NCBI GenBank assembly: GCA_001600095.1
Contig: BCIX01000001.1
Location: 5,047,198 to 5,111,197 of the forward strand
Length of the DNA: 64,000 nt
DNA from: Bullera alba
Taxonomy: Eukaryota > Basidiomycota > Tremellomycetes > Tremellales > Bulleraceae
Direction of reading: 5' to 3'
Shown: positions 53,201-64,000 of the stretch, piece after piece
Position numbering within the stretch: the first letter of the stretch is position 1
Layout: each line of letters starts with the position of its first letter
The notes under the pieces: model-generated
Databases searched by the model: none
Told to the model about the DNA's origin: nothing
The model's input: the letters and a program-made list of their open reading frames with translations, nothing else
Made by a program: the position numbers and the translations under genes

Positions 53201-54525
53201 TGTTGGGATGATTTGCACAACGCCCTGGCTGTTCACCAAGCTGGGCAAATTGGTCTTGGACACATCGATCACGATATTGCTTGTGCTGATCTGCGCGGGG
53301 CTGGAAGAGAAGGTCAATTCATGTTCCTCCCACAGTAACGAGGCGCGATCAACTCACCCTTCGCCGACGGCGCCTTTGTCGACAACCTTGCTAACCAACC
53401 ATGGCAAGCCAAGGTCCTTGGTCCCACTGGCAGCGGTACTAGTGCTACTCGGAGCTCGCTGCCTTGGTTCGCCATGCTGGACAGCAGGAACACCTTTGCC
53501 AGAAGCGGCTTTAGGCTTCGATTTGTTGTTGATGGCTGGGGGCGGGCCGATCGGCAGTGGAGGCGTACTCAGCCTTTGAGGCGACGTGAATCCGGAAGCC
53601 GGGACGGTAGTGGCCGGGATACCGCTCACAGTGGTAGATGAGAGCGTAGCGTCCATCACAGGGGGTGCGATGGCTTTGGCTGGCTTGACGTTTTGACCCG
53701 GAGAAGGGGTTGGTACTGGTCTCTCAAATGCATCGAACGGAGAGACGAAGTCGAACATGGACTTCTTGGGAGGTGGTGGAGCTGCGTTGGGTGGAGCAGC
53801 TTGGATAGGTGCAGTCTCCGATGGCGGGGCGATATAATGCTGTGGCTCCGATGCAGGCGGCAGGGGTGCGGACGGCTGCGGTACAGCTTGTTGAGCCGCG
53901 GCTGGGGTTGACCTTGCGCTAGTATCTGGCAGACCGACTTGTCCAGTGGGTGGTCTAGAGAGACGGATTAGCTCTTGTCGATACGGGCTTACGAAAACAG
54001 GCTGATGCGAGAGTGTGTGCAGATTACTCACGGAGATTTGAACATGCTAAGCAGGTTCTGCTTGTGGCCCTCACCACTTGCCACACCGGGCGTGCTCGAT
54101 CCACTGACTGGGGCTACCGATGGACTTGGGACTACGTCCATCGGCGTAGGACTTCCATTAGTAGCTCCAATTTGAGGTGGCGGAGGGAAAGTATTGGGCG
54201 ACTTGGCAATAGTGTTCAACATGCTCATGAGAGCGTCTTGGTGGTTGCCTCCGATAGCAGCCGATCCCGAGCCGGCCAACGGCTGGTACGCAGCTTGAGC
54301 CTGTTGCTGTGGTGGTGGTGGGGAGATCGAGGCGAATAGATCAGAAAGCGAAACTGCCTGCAAAGACGGTGGGGGTGGTGCTGGCGAGGGTTCTCTGGGA
54401 GATGCAGTGCCACCACTGGGAGGGGCCAGTCCACCTTGACTGGAGGGTTGAGTGTTGGAAGAGAGAGTGACCGGACCGATCGACTTGAGCATGCTGAGAA
54501 GCTGAGCCGAGTTATTGTTGTTCAT
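50289..54525 (-). CDS. EDC4: mRNA-decapping scaffold EDC4/Ge-1 homologue
   Basis: Scaffold of the P-body decapping complex (Dcp1/Dcp2/Edc3). ATG at 54525 (MNNNNSAQLLSMLKSIG). The N-terminal 380 or so residues are Pro/Ala-rich and disordered, with a recurring LLSMLKS-like motif. Then comes the WD40-type propeller: STSNIVIDVSKTNLPSLVNS, EWVGYALPKARVRLID, TVVDIAVTPNYVAIVGPDHS, AIKVEWIRRDGGDLLAIGGS, PMVSFCLNHSQQALAFLSTK, PVPLHFSQAVYDPSRRTLWV. A Pro/Ala/Lys linker follows (PAPAAKKQEQSAKRAAAPK). The C-terminal half has a long coiled coil (RTFQATLQSAILPAINASSS) and the conserved alpha-helical Ge-1 tail ending MAVRGVIELVAAKQA at 50289. Total about 1,200 residues, in line with fungal Pdc1/EDC4 proteins. 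Multiple short introns. Confidence 0.9.
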
Positions 54526-55388
54526 GTTGAAGGTGAACGCCGTGCGTGTCAGAAGCGTGGAAGTGGGGTACGAGTGGAAATAGTTGGGCGTGCGATAGCA
54601 ACGTGAGACCTTCCCTAGGTCACCCTTTGGGAGTGCGAAGAACGCTATGGATCTAGAAGCGATGATGATCAAGGTGCACAATAGCGCAGGCGATGAGTGT
54701 GCCTCGAGGACGAGGTTGTGGTATGATGCGATGTGTATCGACGAGGGCGTGGTGTGTACACGACAGTGACCAGACCACTTGAGCCGACCGCTGAAAGACC
54801 GGAGATCAGAACCGGTATGATACCGACCGCGAGATGAGATCGACCTGTGAGATCGACAGATCAAGGAGATGAAGAAGAAAGGGTACAAGTCCAGGTGAAA
54901 TCCAATCTCGAGGAAACGACGAAACCTGAAACTCGCATCTTCCAACGGATTCGCTCACGGGCCATCGATCGAGTGTGTACTGCCAATTTGCCCTTGTCTT
55001 GCATCGGCAAACGACAAACATGCCTCGAGCGGACCTCGCCCCCCACTGTGATTGAATGCTATACATTCCTTGTGATTATAAGATACAGTGTGAACACAAT
55101 GGCTCTATACTATATTGTAGTACTTGTTCTTCTCTCTTCTTCCCCTGTGCGGTGCGTCCCCTTACCCTCTCTCCTCCTACACCAACAGCAAAGATGAATT
55201 ATAAAGCCATGCAAACAGCGAAAATGAGAACGAAGCGACAGGTGAAAAATTGGGGCGAAGGGCGGACATGGGTTATCATGTGTGGGTTGGTTGGATACTA
55301 TAGAGACTGGACGATTCTTCCGTGTACAAGATGTCCTTTACGTGTAGGGTGATTGAAGAGTATGGTAGAAGTTGTCGAGGTGTACCGT
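54526..55388. other. Intergenic, about 860 bp
   Basis: 5' region of EDC4 and 3' region of the PalI/SUR7-like gene, both minus strand. CT/GA-rich patches; several short ORFs without coding character. No repeat or RNA gene recognised. Confidence 0.4.
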
Positions 55389-56193
55389 TTAGTACTGGAT
55401 TACAGGTCAGCGAAGGAAACATTCAGTAGACGCCGTACTCACCTTCTCTCCAGCCATTCGACCGGTAGCGAATCGCCCGCAAGCGCCGCAAAGACCAGTG
55501 CAGAAGGCCAAGACGAGGGAACCGAAAGCGGCAACGGTGAACCAGTTGGCGTTTCCGAGGGTGGCCTCGAAACCGGCGTCCCTCACCCTGTCCTTGACAA
55601 TGTTCCAGAGGACCATGTCAATGACGAAGACGACAAGGGTGATGACGGCACCGATGAAGGCGAAGATGGACATGAAGATGGTGGCCAATCTCGAGGCGGC
55701 AGCGACACCAATCAGACCCATGATAAGGGCGACCAGGGCGAAGAAGCCGGCAATTGGGTGAAGAATGAGGATGTAGGTAAGGTTGTGCAGAGCGGACGAG
55801 TTGGTGTTGACACCGCTGCAATGTGTTAGAAACAGACACCAAATGTAAGATACAGACAAAACACTCACTCAGCACCGGCAACAACCAGATCATAACCAAC
55901 GTCCCGCGACGTGCATGCACCTCCAGTCACACATCGACCAAGGACACCGAAGATGGTCTCCTGACCTCCGGCGTTGGTGACGAGGAAATTGACCTTGTCC
56001 CATGCTGGCGGCGAGATCGAAGCTGGAAAAAGGGGTTAGTGAGTGATTTGGAAATCAGGCTCGTGCGCATCAACATACCGAAAAGCAAGAGCGCCTGGAG
56101 AGGATGTTAGCCACTGCATGCAAACAACAACCTCGCAGAACTCACCATTGCGGCGAATGCGAAGAACAGTCCTGGAAGAGCTGGGGAAGGCAT
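55389..56193 (-). CDS. PalI/SUR7-family four-helix membrane protein
   Basis: Claudin-like SUR7/PalI(Rim9) family; members stabilise plasma-membrane domains or assist pH sensing with PalH/Rim21. ATG at 56193. The first helix MPSPALPGLFFAFAAM continues in the next exon, ALLLFASISPPAWDKVNFLV. The extracellular loop has paired Cys: GRCVTGGACTSRDVGYD. The second to fourth helices are LTYILILHPIAGFFALVALI, LATIFMSIFAFIGAVITLVV and TVAAFGSLVLAFCTGLCGAC. The last intron leaves a single Tyr codon before TAA at 55389-55391, so the protein ends FATGRMAGEKY. Length about 210 residues. Rim9 versus another SUR7 member cannot be decided here. Confidence 0.85.
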
Positions 56194-57266
56194 TTTGGGT
56201 GTGTTTGCTATGCGGAGGAATTACTGAACTGGGAAAGAGTTGACAACACCGGCGAGTGAGGTGTGTGCTGTTGTCGTGATGACCTGTGAAGGGCTATGCA
56301 CGGGTTTGTCGAGCGTTGATGTTTGTCGAAGAGGAGATGAGGATGGATGAGAAGAGTGGTGACTGCCTCTGTTGAAGATCCCGAGGTAATGTGTGTGGGA
56401 TGGATGCGAGAGAGTCTGGACTTGTGATCCAGGAAAAAACGCAAAAGATGGCTTGCCCTTGGCGATTGATGTTGTGAAGTTAAGCTAAAGGTGGAGGTTG
56501 TACGTTTCGACGGTTCTGGTCTGGTTCTCGTTTCGAGTTTGAGACTGTGATGAGGTGGAATAGGCTGGTGTATGTATCGATGGTGACTGGCAGACGACTT
56601 CTGTTGACAGCGGGAGAGAGGGTGTCGATGACGGTGGGCGCTGGTTGACCTTATAGCCTGGAGGACATCATTCCCGGGCCATGACACCGTCTGTCCCTTG
56701 CTCCCCCCGATTTCATCATAGCTTCCCTCTCGACGGGATCAATTATCGAAAACTACCACTTTCATGATCCACCTCGAGCCTCTGCTCTCACGCCCGCTGG
56801 ACGCACTTTCTCCGGCATTTACGTAAAGTGAACCATGACCGGGAGTCTCACCCACCCCGCACCACTCTGCTCATCGACGTCACTGACAGCGGGACATCAA
56901 CCAACCAGTAATTGCCATTCTCGAATGGGGCAACTTCTACCAGCTATCGGCCATCTCCCATGCCAGCGGCAGCAGCATACTGTTTATCCATGCGCTCATG
57001 CCCAATCCAGGTATCTCTCGCGTCGATCACTCATCCAAGGGTATAAACGAAGCACTACCGAACCAAAGTGGGAAATACCACTACTACCAAACGACCAAAG
57101 ACCAACTATAGCCAGAACATGTACAATCGAATCGAATAAAACTAATCGACCAAGCAGCTCGTTCACGCCGGAAATGACGGAGGAGCGAGTGCAGGGTGCA
57201 GAGTCGAGAGATGCAGTGGGAGGAGGTGTCCACTGGCGATGAAGACCACTGATGCAGGTGCTGATG
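56194..57266. other. Long intergenic region, about 1.07 kb
   Basis: Largest gap in the window. The left part is the promoter and leader of the PalI/SUR7 gene. The right part is the 3' region of ARF1. No frame with coding composition. An unannotated noncoding RNA cannot be excluded. Confidence 0.4.
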
Positions 57267-58652
<1,386 letters not shown>

Positions 58653-59275
58653 AGTGAGCTACGTTCTGCAATGATCGACTTGTGAAAGATGAGAGATGAA
58701 AGCTCGTGGTGGAGATCTTGGCGGTATGACCAAAGGTGAAACGCGTGAAAGATCCGCTTGAAGTTCGGGTTGAGCGAGAAGAGTTGGCCTGTCTATCGTC
58801 CTGAAGGCAAGCACTGGGAGGCTGAATGTACTGATGGAACGGGTATCACGACTGTCGAGGTATTATAGTGCGTTGTAGATGCAACAAGCCAAGTGGGTGT
58901 AAGTTGCAAGTTGCAACGCTACCTCCCTCACCGAGCCCGCCCAGTTCTTGATCGCTTCCCGTCGCGCTGTGGTGAAGTTTGTTACGTAAGCTGCGAAGTG
59001 GGTGCGTATTTGATTCCGTGCTCGGAGTAATTGCCCATCTCCGAGTGGCCACATTAAGGTGGAGGCGACCTCCGGCTCCGAGATGAGTTACGAGACAGCT
59101 CCAGCAGATCGACGGCGAGCAATGCAAGCGGTGAACGACACCATAGATAGCTACTATCTGGATCGAGACAGAATATCGCACTGAACCTCGAATCGATACG
59201 TCGGGGCGATTGATCCAGGTTACACCAAGTACAGGCCGTAAGGGCAGGAGCATCCAACTCAGCCACAGATCCACA
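58653..59275. promoter_or_regulatory. Divergent promoter, ARF1 / R3H protein
   Basis: About 620 bp. A minus-strand frame of over 140 codons exists but has no convincing start or composition. No gene called. Confidence 0.4.
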
Positions 59276-60868
59276 ATGACAGAAGCTGCACCGTGAGTTG
59301 TAGCTCAGGCCTTGGAGCTGTCTGCTCAGCGCTCATCTCGTTGCTTGCAGCCTCCGACTGCCTGCGATCTTGCAGAATCCTACGAATAGCGCGCTGAAGC
59401 AAGTATCCGCATACAATGCTCAACAGCGGGAGAAAGCAGCTGCCAAGCGAGAAGCCAGGGCGGCTCCAGCAGTTTCAGGCGATAAGCGGGGCAAGCGAGT
59501 AGTTAGGCGGATCGACAATGGTGGGTGACTCTTGCACGTCCTAGTGAGATACCTCAGCTCACGGCATCTTGTCTTTTCTGTCGTACAGCTAGATTCGCTT
59601 CAAACCCACACATCGTAGCCCCCACCAAGGGCGACTATGCCCCGCCGGTGCCGATGCACCACGTCAAACCCCGGCCTGCCTTTCCTCCAGCTGCTATCCC
59701 TCGGACCGAAACTGTCGCCAACGTCGTCACACCGGAAACCAACCCCTTCAGCGCTGACTCGCGTAGCGGTGCGTTCTCCACCAGCTTAAAAGGCACGCGG
59801 GCGCTGCTAAGGCGGAGGAAGGGCAAGCGAACGGAAGAGTTCGTTGGTATAGTGGAGAAACAGCTTAGAGGTTGGTTAGACGGAGAAGGATGGGATTTGA
59901 AACACGGCGGAGACGATTCTTGCTGGAGGATACTGGACGACACACCAGCCAATGTCGACAAGGTTCACGGAGACGAGGAGAGCGAGGCGATCGATACCTC
60001 GCCGGCGGGTCCTTCAAGACGGATGCCTAGTCAACATCAGATCAGGGGAGACTTGCCCTCACTTCCATCAAGTCATGGGGGCCAGGGTACTCCGTCTCTG
60101 CTGGAATTGTCCCGCTCACCCGCACATCTATCATGGTGTGTACCGGATGGGTTCGAGCGCTTGATCACCCACCTCTTGGTGCGATATTACGAGCTGATAA
60201 GCTGGAGTGAGTATCCCTTACATCAACACATCCGAGCCAAACTGAACCAAAATGTAGGTGAAGATCACAAGACGCCGGATGGCATAATTCGAATCACCAA
60301 CATCATTATTCCAACAATCGCACAACCGAAGGCCCTGCCCAAATCCTACGCTCTGCATACACCCGAGACATCAGATCTGTCAGCGCCCTCGAGTTCGGAT
60401 ATCGACTCTGCTCCCACGTCCGATTTCACCGTCTCTGACGATGACTCTGTGTCTGACGCCGGGACCGAAATGGGATACTCCCTTTATGAAGGCGATACCA
60501 CCGTTGGAGCAAATATAGATCCAGACCAACTCGCGGATAGGACGGAACGCTTGGAGATCGGCAGTATCGAGGCGCTCAGACGGGTCCCATCAAACTCCTC
60601 TTCAACGTACGCTTCGGCTTCAGAAGACGGAGGTTCCGATTATGGCGGTATGATGGACAGTCTGACATTACCCACGTCCGGTCCTCTGAATGGTGGATGG
60701 ACGATAACGAGACTCGATCCCGACCTTACGGACACCGAGAGTGAATACGAAGCGGTGATCAACCCCACTGTTGCCGCCAGAGAATTCAGGGAGAGTCATC
60801 TGGGCAGGATGGGTGGCCGAGGATGGGAGGAAAAGCCAACGTTTTTTGAGTATCTCTATGGCCAATAG
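59276..60868 (+). CDS. R3H-domain protein
   Basis: ATG at 59276 (MTEAAP, then a GTGAGT intron). The second exon reads LRLPAILQNPTNSALKQVSA followed by a Lys/Arg/Ala-rich coil (YNAQQREKAAAKREARAA) and GDKRGKRVVRRIDN, then joins through GTGGGT...GTACAG to ARFASNPHIVAPTKGDYAPP. This N-terminal block fits the 'R3H-associated N-terminal domain' of fungal proteins. After a Ser-rich spacer comes LRGWLDGEGWDLKHGGDD and DGFERLITHLLVRYYELISW, matching the R3H core with its conserved FxRxxxHxxxxxY pattern (Arg and His present). The C-terminal third is acidic and Ser-rich and ends PTFFEYLYGQ. R3H domains bind single-stranded nucleic acid. Function otherwise unknown. About 510 residues. Confidence 0.75.
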
Positions 60869-60962
60869 CGGTGACTACAACAGTTTCATGCATTGTACCA
60901 GATCGGCGGAGCGAGATGTATTACGGGCCGGGCTTCGGAATGCGAGACACGCTCGTTTTGAA

Positions 60963-61508
60963 TCATGAGAGCCTTGTAATGGCCTTGCTGTCCATGGGGG
61001 TACCTGCAGCGAAGCACTCAGCATATTGATACCTGATGGCCACCTTCGATCCCACGCCAGACACAGATACTCACCATCTGGAGCGATGCCATTCTTGGCT
61101 AGAATCCTGTTATGCCTGATCAACCTTGCTTGATCGAAATTACATCGTTCTATCGCCATTATCCTCCTGACCTCTTCCACACCCGTAGCATCGAGTCCTA
61201 CTCGACTTTCGCCCGATGAACTGCCGATATTGGACTCCTCCAGGTCAAATGCTGATGAAGTGAGGCCTGCAGACGCTTGGTCGGCAAAGGAGAAGGAAGC
61301 CAGTGGGGTGTAGTTGGACAACCGGGCGCCGAGCGAGGTGGGGAGGTAAGGTGCAATGAAGGGGATTATCCTGGATCGGAAGTAGATCACCACTGGGAGG
61401 CAAGGTCAGTTTTGAATTGACAATAGATATCGCAGCTGACAGAGCAGAGGGAGACTCACGGAACACTCCAACGATCACAAAGGACAGCGCGGACAAGTGG
61501 AACAGCAT
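60963..61508 (-). CDS. DUF2015 family fungal protein
   Basis: ATG at 61508. Exon 1 encodes a signal-anchor helix MLFHLSALSFVIVGVF, then a GTGAGT intron. The main exon gives VIYFRSRIIPFIAPYLPTSL and the family core: TSSAFDLEESN, SRVGLDATGVEEVRRIMAIE, and CNFDQARLIRHNRILAKNGI then APDG. The last exon after GTGAGT...CTGCAG is TPMDSKAITRLS with TGA at 60963-60965. DUF2015 proteins are short, conserved in fungi, with an N-terminal membrane segment and this 'SRxGLD..G..E...IM....FD.AR....' motif; function unknown. It converges tail-to-tail with the R3H gene (94 bp apart). About 140 residues. Confidence 0.8.
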
Positions 61509-61993
61509 GCCGAGGGGATTGCTAATGTTGTCACAGCGGCTGTGAAATTCTATGAAAACGTGGGTATCTTCTTCGAGATGCTGATTCCTACAGTTTTGCC
61601 AGCTCGCTCTGAGTCTGACCCAGCTTGAGTGCTGGTGGAAGAAAGGAACACGATGTGAAGACTGATCGCTGCCAACATCGACGCTCAACACGACACGTTG
61701 GTCCTTGGCGGCGCAGTCGATGGACATTTGACTGTGCGGGCCGGAATCAAAATTAGTCAAAACACGTCGCGCTCGGTCCGCCACCGGAAATGGCAAGGCG
61801 GCGATGTCCGACGCCGAGTGATCTTCTGAAAAAGTTGAAAGCACCGCCAGCTCCTCCAGCCAACCTCTAGCTGTACTCTTGCTGTAGATAGGTCCACAGA
61901 GTGAGCTCGAGTTCCCCGCAACTGCGTGATCGCCACGACACTAGCATTGCTTCAGCCCGAGAAGCTCTCCGGAAAGACGAAGCAGACCTGAAG
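61509..61993. promoter_or_regulatory. Divergent promoter, DUF2015 gene / BFR2
   Basis: About 485 bp. The BFR2 frame is open back to 61901 but has no ATG there; a GTGAGC at 61901 looks like a splice donor, so a 5' UTR intron is possible. No other gene. Confidence 0.4.
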
Positions 61994-63643
61994 ATGTCGC
62001 GATTGACACTCAAAGATCAGCTCAGGCAGCTGGACGAGCAGGATGCGCCTCCACCAACACTGGACCCGGAATCGGCATACACCTCCTTGGACTCGAACGA
62101 CATCAGCGCCCGGGCGGGCGACGAGGGAAGGGAGCATTACCTAGATGTCGGGCCGTCAAAGCTCAGAGCTCAGAGGAGTGACGTTAGTCAAAGTCTGCTA
62201 GGGGACAAGTATGAGGGCAAGCGAGTTGGTCGGATGAAAATCTTTGATGATGATGAAGATGAGGATGAGGCGGCACCATTCGGAGCGGTTGAAGACGATG
62301 AGGACGAGGAGAGCAATATGGGCTCCGATGACGATGGCGAAGATGACGATGGTGATGAGGATGAGGAAGACGATGAGGAGGAGGGCGATGAAGATGATGA
62401 GGACGACGATGACGACGAAGAAGAAGAGGACGAAGAGGATGAGGGAGACGAGGAGGAAGAGGAAGAAGGAAGGGCGGGTCGGCCTCAGGTCTCTGTACCG
62501 ACAGTGAAGACCGCTTCGCGAGCACTGGATCCCGTCGGTGCCCTGCGGGAAGCAAGGATGAAGGATCTCGAAAAAGGCAGAGGCATCAAGAGGCAGAAGG
62601 TGAGCTGGCGGGAACCCAGCCAAACTTGATGGCAGTCCGAAGCTGACATCACGCGCAGGCGCTCTTCGATACGCTCCTGACATTGCGAATCACGTATCAG
62701 AAAGCCCTAACCGCTGCTGCTCTGCTCAATCAGCCACTACCTGAAGACCCATCGGGACAACTGGGTGAACAGAGAAACGCAGTGATGGCGTCCTTGGCGG
62801 ATCTAAACGAAAAGCTACTCGAAGTCAGAACGGCTCTTGTGCTTCCAGGCACAGACGTGCCGGAACTCGGAAAGCGGAAGAGAGGGGACGACACTGTGGA
62901 TGAGGCATACATCGTTTCGGCGGCGCAAGACTCGTTGGGTCTGGTCGATGCGTGAGCTCTCGAGTGCCTTCATGGGCCAACATCAGCTGACTATCGGCAC
63001 TATAGCGAGCATCCTCAGATGCTTGGTATCTTGAACAAGTGGTCGAGTAAGATTCAGGTCGCCAGCATGGCCGTGACGTCGAAAGCGGCTGGCTCGAGTA
63101 AATTCCTACAAGGGACCAAGGGGCAGACTGGAGTGGTGGACGCCATCGACGCCGGACTAGCAAGCAAGGTACGTGATATCACAAATCTATGGCGGGTTTT
63201 CTGACATGACAATATAGCGTGACTCTGACAAGACATTCTTGGAGAGCGAAGAGGGCGGATACAGGGGTCTCTTGAAGGAAGTCATCGACTCGCGGTCGGG
63301 GGCTTCCGGAGGAGTCGACCTGAGTCACTTGAGGCGAGAGAGGAAGAAGAAGAGGGAGGAGGAGCGGGGAGGCAGTAAAGGAAGGAAATTGAGGTATGTC
63401 CCTCTTCACACCACAGGTACTGACTGTTGCAGGTATACCATTCATGAGAAAGCGCAGAACTTTGTTGTGCCTATACCCCTCCGACAAGGCTGGCACGAAG
63501 AGCAGATTGACGAGCTGTTCTCGAGTTTATTGGGCGGCGCTGGGGAGAAAGGGGCCCAAAGCGAGGGCATCCTAGGAGCCAACGAAACGAGCACGGCCGG
63601 AGAAGGCGGCTTGGCTGGCTTGGGCGGACTGAGAGTGTTCTAG
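61994..63643 (+). CDS. BFR2: Ribosome-biogenesis protein BFR2 (AATF/Che-1 family)
   Basis: Nucleolar factor of the small-subunit processome needed for 18S rRNA maturation. Start set at the first ATG, 61994 ([20 protein letters not shown]), which resembles the family start 'S..DQ...L'. An Asp/Glu tract of about 75 residues follows (62250-62470). Next come [20 protein letters not shown] then [17 protein letters not shown], the AATF leucine-zipper domain, and [19 protein letters not shown]. Later [20 protein letters not shown] and [20 protein letters not shown] then [15 protein letters not shown] form the C-terminal TRAUB domain (KLRY.IHEK..NFM.P). It ends [10 protein letters not shown] at 63643. 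Introns lie near 62600, 62953, 63169 and 63393. Confidence 0.95.
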
Positions 63644-64000
63644 GTTGATTATGGCTCTGGTAACTTGAGATGCGTTGTCGCCCCACTGACACCTTGTTCA
63701 CACGTCACAAGGAGAGACCATGCAACCTCGATTGACTATTTACATTGCGATCCTGAGGCCAGGCTTAAGGGGATCGCTTCCTGGTGCAAGGTGCGCAGCT
63801 GAAGTGCAGCTTCATAGCAAGTCCTTCATGCCTTCATTACGATCAGCTGCCACGTGGATTGCAAGTGAGAGCGGCGTCGCGTTTCGGATCCGGGTTACGT
63901 TTCAGCGGGGCCTCGAAAAGTTGAGTTAGTCCGCCGCGTGAGATGACCCGTTTCGACATTCGCGCATCGATAGATCGTGTGCAGATAGTATCCTTTACAA
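63644..64000. other. Right-edge intergenic sequence
   Basis: About 355 bp after BFR2. No gene or repeat recognised; the next gene lies beyond the window. Confidence 0.4.

Noticed and set aside
58846..59274. 142-codon minus-strand frame between ARF1 and the R3H gene
   Set aside because: No good start, no recognised motif, and it sits in a divergent promoter.
61509..61844. N-terminal extension of the DUF2015 gene (open frame to 61844)
   Set aside because: The ATG at 61508 gives the expected signal-anchor start, and the upstream part has no family similarity.
61901..61993. Upstream extension of BFR2 from GTG at 61901
   Set aside because: Nuclear fungal genes rarely start at GTG; GTGAGC there looks like a splice donor, and the ATG at 61994 matches the family start.
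62226..62480. GA-rich tract that looks like a microsatellite
   Set aside because: It is the coding Asp/Glu run of BFR2. The similar tract at 7082-7205 is the acidic run of VPS41.

Overview
The window is nuclear DNA of a basidiomycete fungus, most likely a Tremellomycete yeast (Cryptococcus/Kwoniella type). This placement is an inference. The sequence is gene-dense, with about 28 protein genes on both strands. Genes are cut by many short introns (about 45-75 nt) with GTGAGT/GTAAGT donors, CTGAC/CTAAC-like branch points and YAG acceptors. Recognisable proteins are fungal (VPS41, VMA2, SEC13, EDC4, PalI/SUR7, DUF2015, DAHP synthase). I found no rRNA, tRNA, CRISPR array, viral gene or clear transposon. 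Gene ends were set by reading splice sites by eye; spans are start codon to stop codon and include introns.

Left part (1-13.3 kb): the 5' part of a calpain-like cysteine peptidase with a signal peptide runs off the left edge. Then come an F-box-like protein, a small serine-rich membrane protein, VPS41, an acidic nuclear-type protein, a LisH/WD40 protein and an unrecognised Ser/Arg-rich protein.

Centre-left (14.1-37.9 kb): a very long DYRK-family kinase gene, a ZIFL-type MFS transporter, choline kinase, V-ATPase subunit B, an MCM-binding protein, SEC13, mitochondrial Mn-SOD, the TFIIH subunit SSL1 and the U5 snRNP protein DIM1. These are ordinary conserved genes, mostly arranged head-to-head or tail-to-tail with short spacers.

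Accessory-looking part (38.1-45.4 kb): a direct tandem duplication with a period near 2.25 kb carries two diverged copies of an unrecognised six-exon gene. All five introns sit at phase 1 in copy A, and copy B matches it at least for the first four. Next are an ATG-less coding-like fragment and a secreted, probably membrane-anchored aspartic protease with altered active-site motifs.

Right part (45.6-63.6 kb): VPS55, DAHP synthase, a short membrane protein, the decapping scaffold EDC4/Ge-1, a PalI/SUR7 membrane protein, ARF1, an R3H-domain protein, a DUF2015 protein and the ribosome-biogenesis factor BFR2.

Several genes serve membrane traffic and the vacuole (VPS41, VMA2, SEC13, ARF1, VPS55), and there are two secretory-pathway peptidases. 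Nothing indicates that they form an operon-like unit. The most novel items are the secreted calpain-like gene and the tandem orphan pair.
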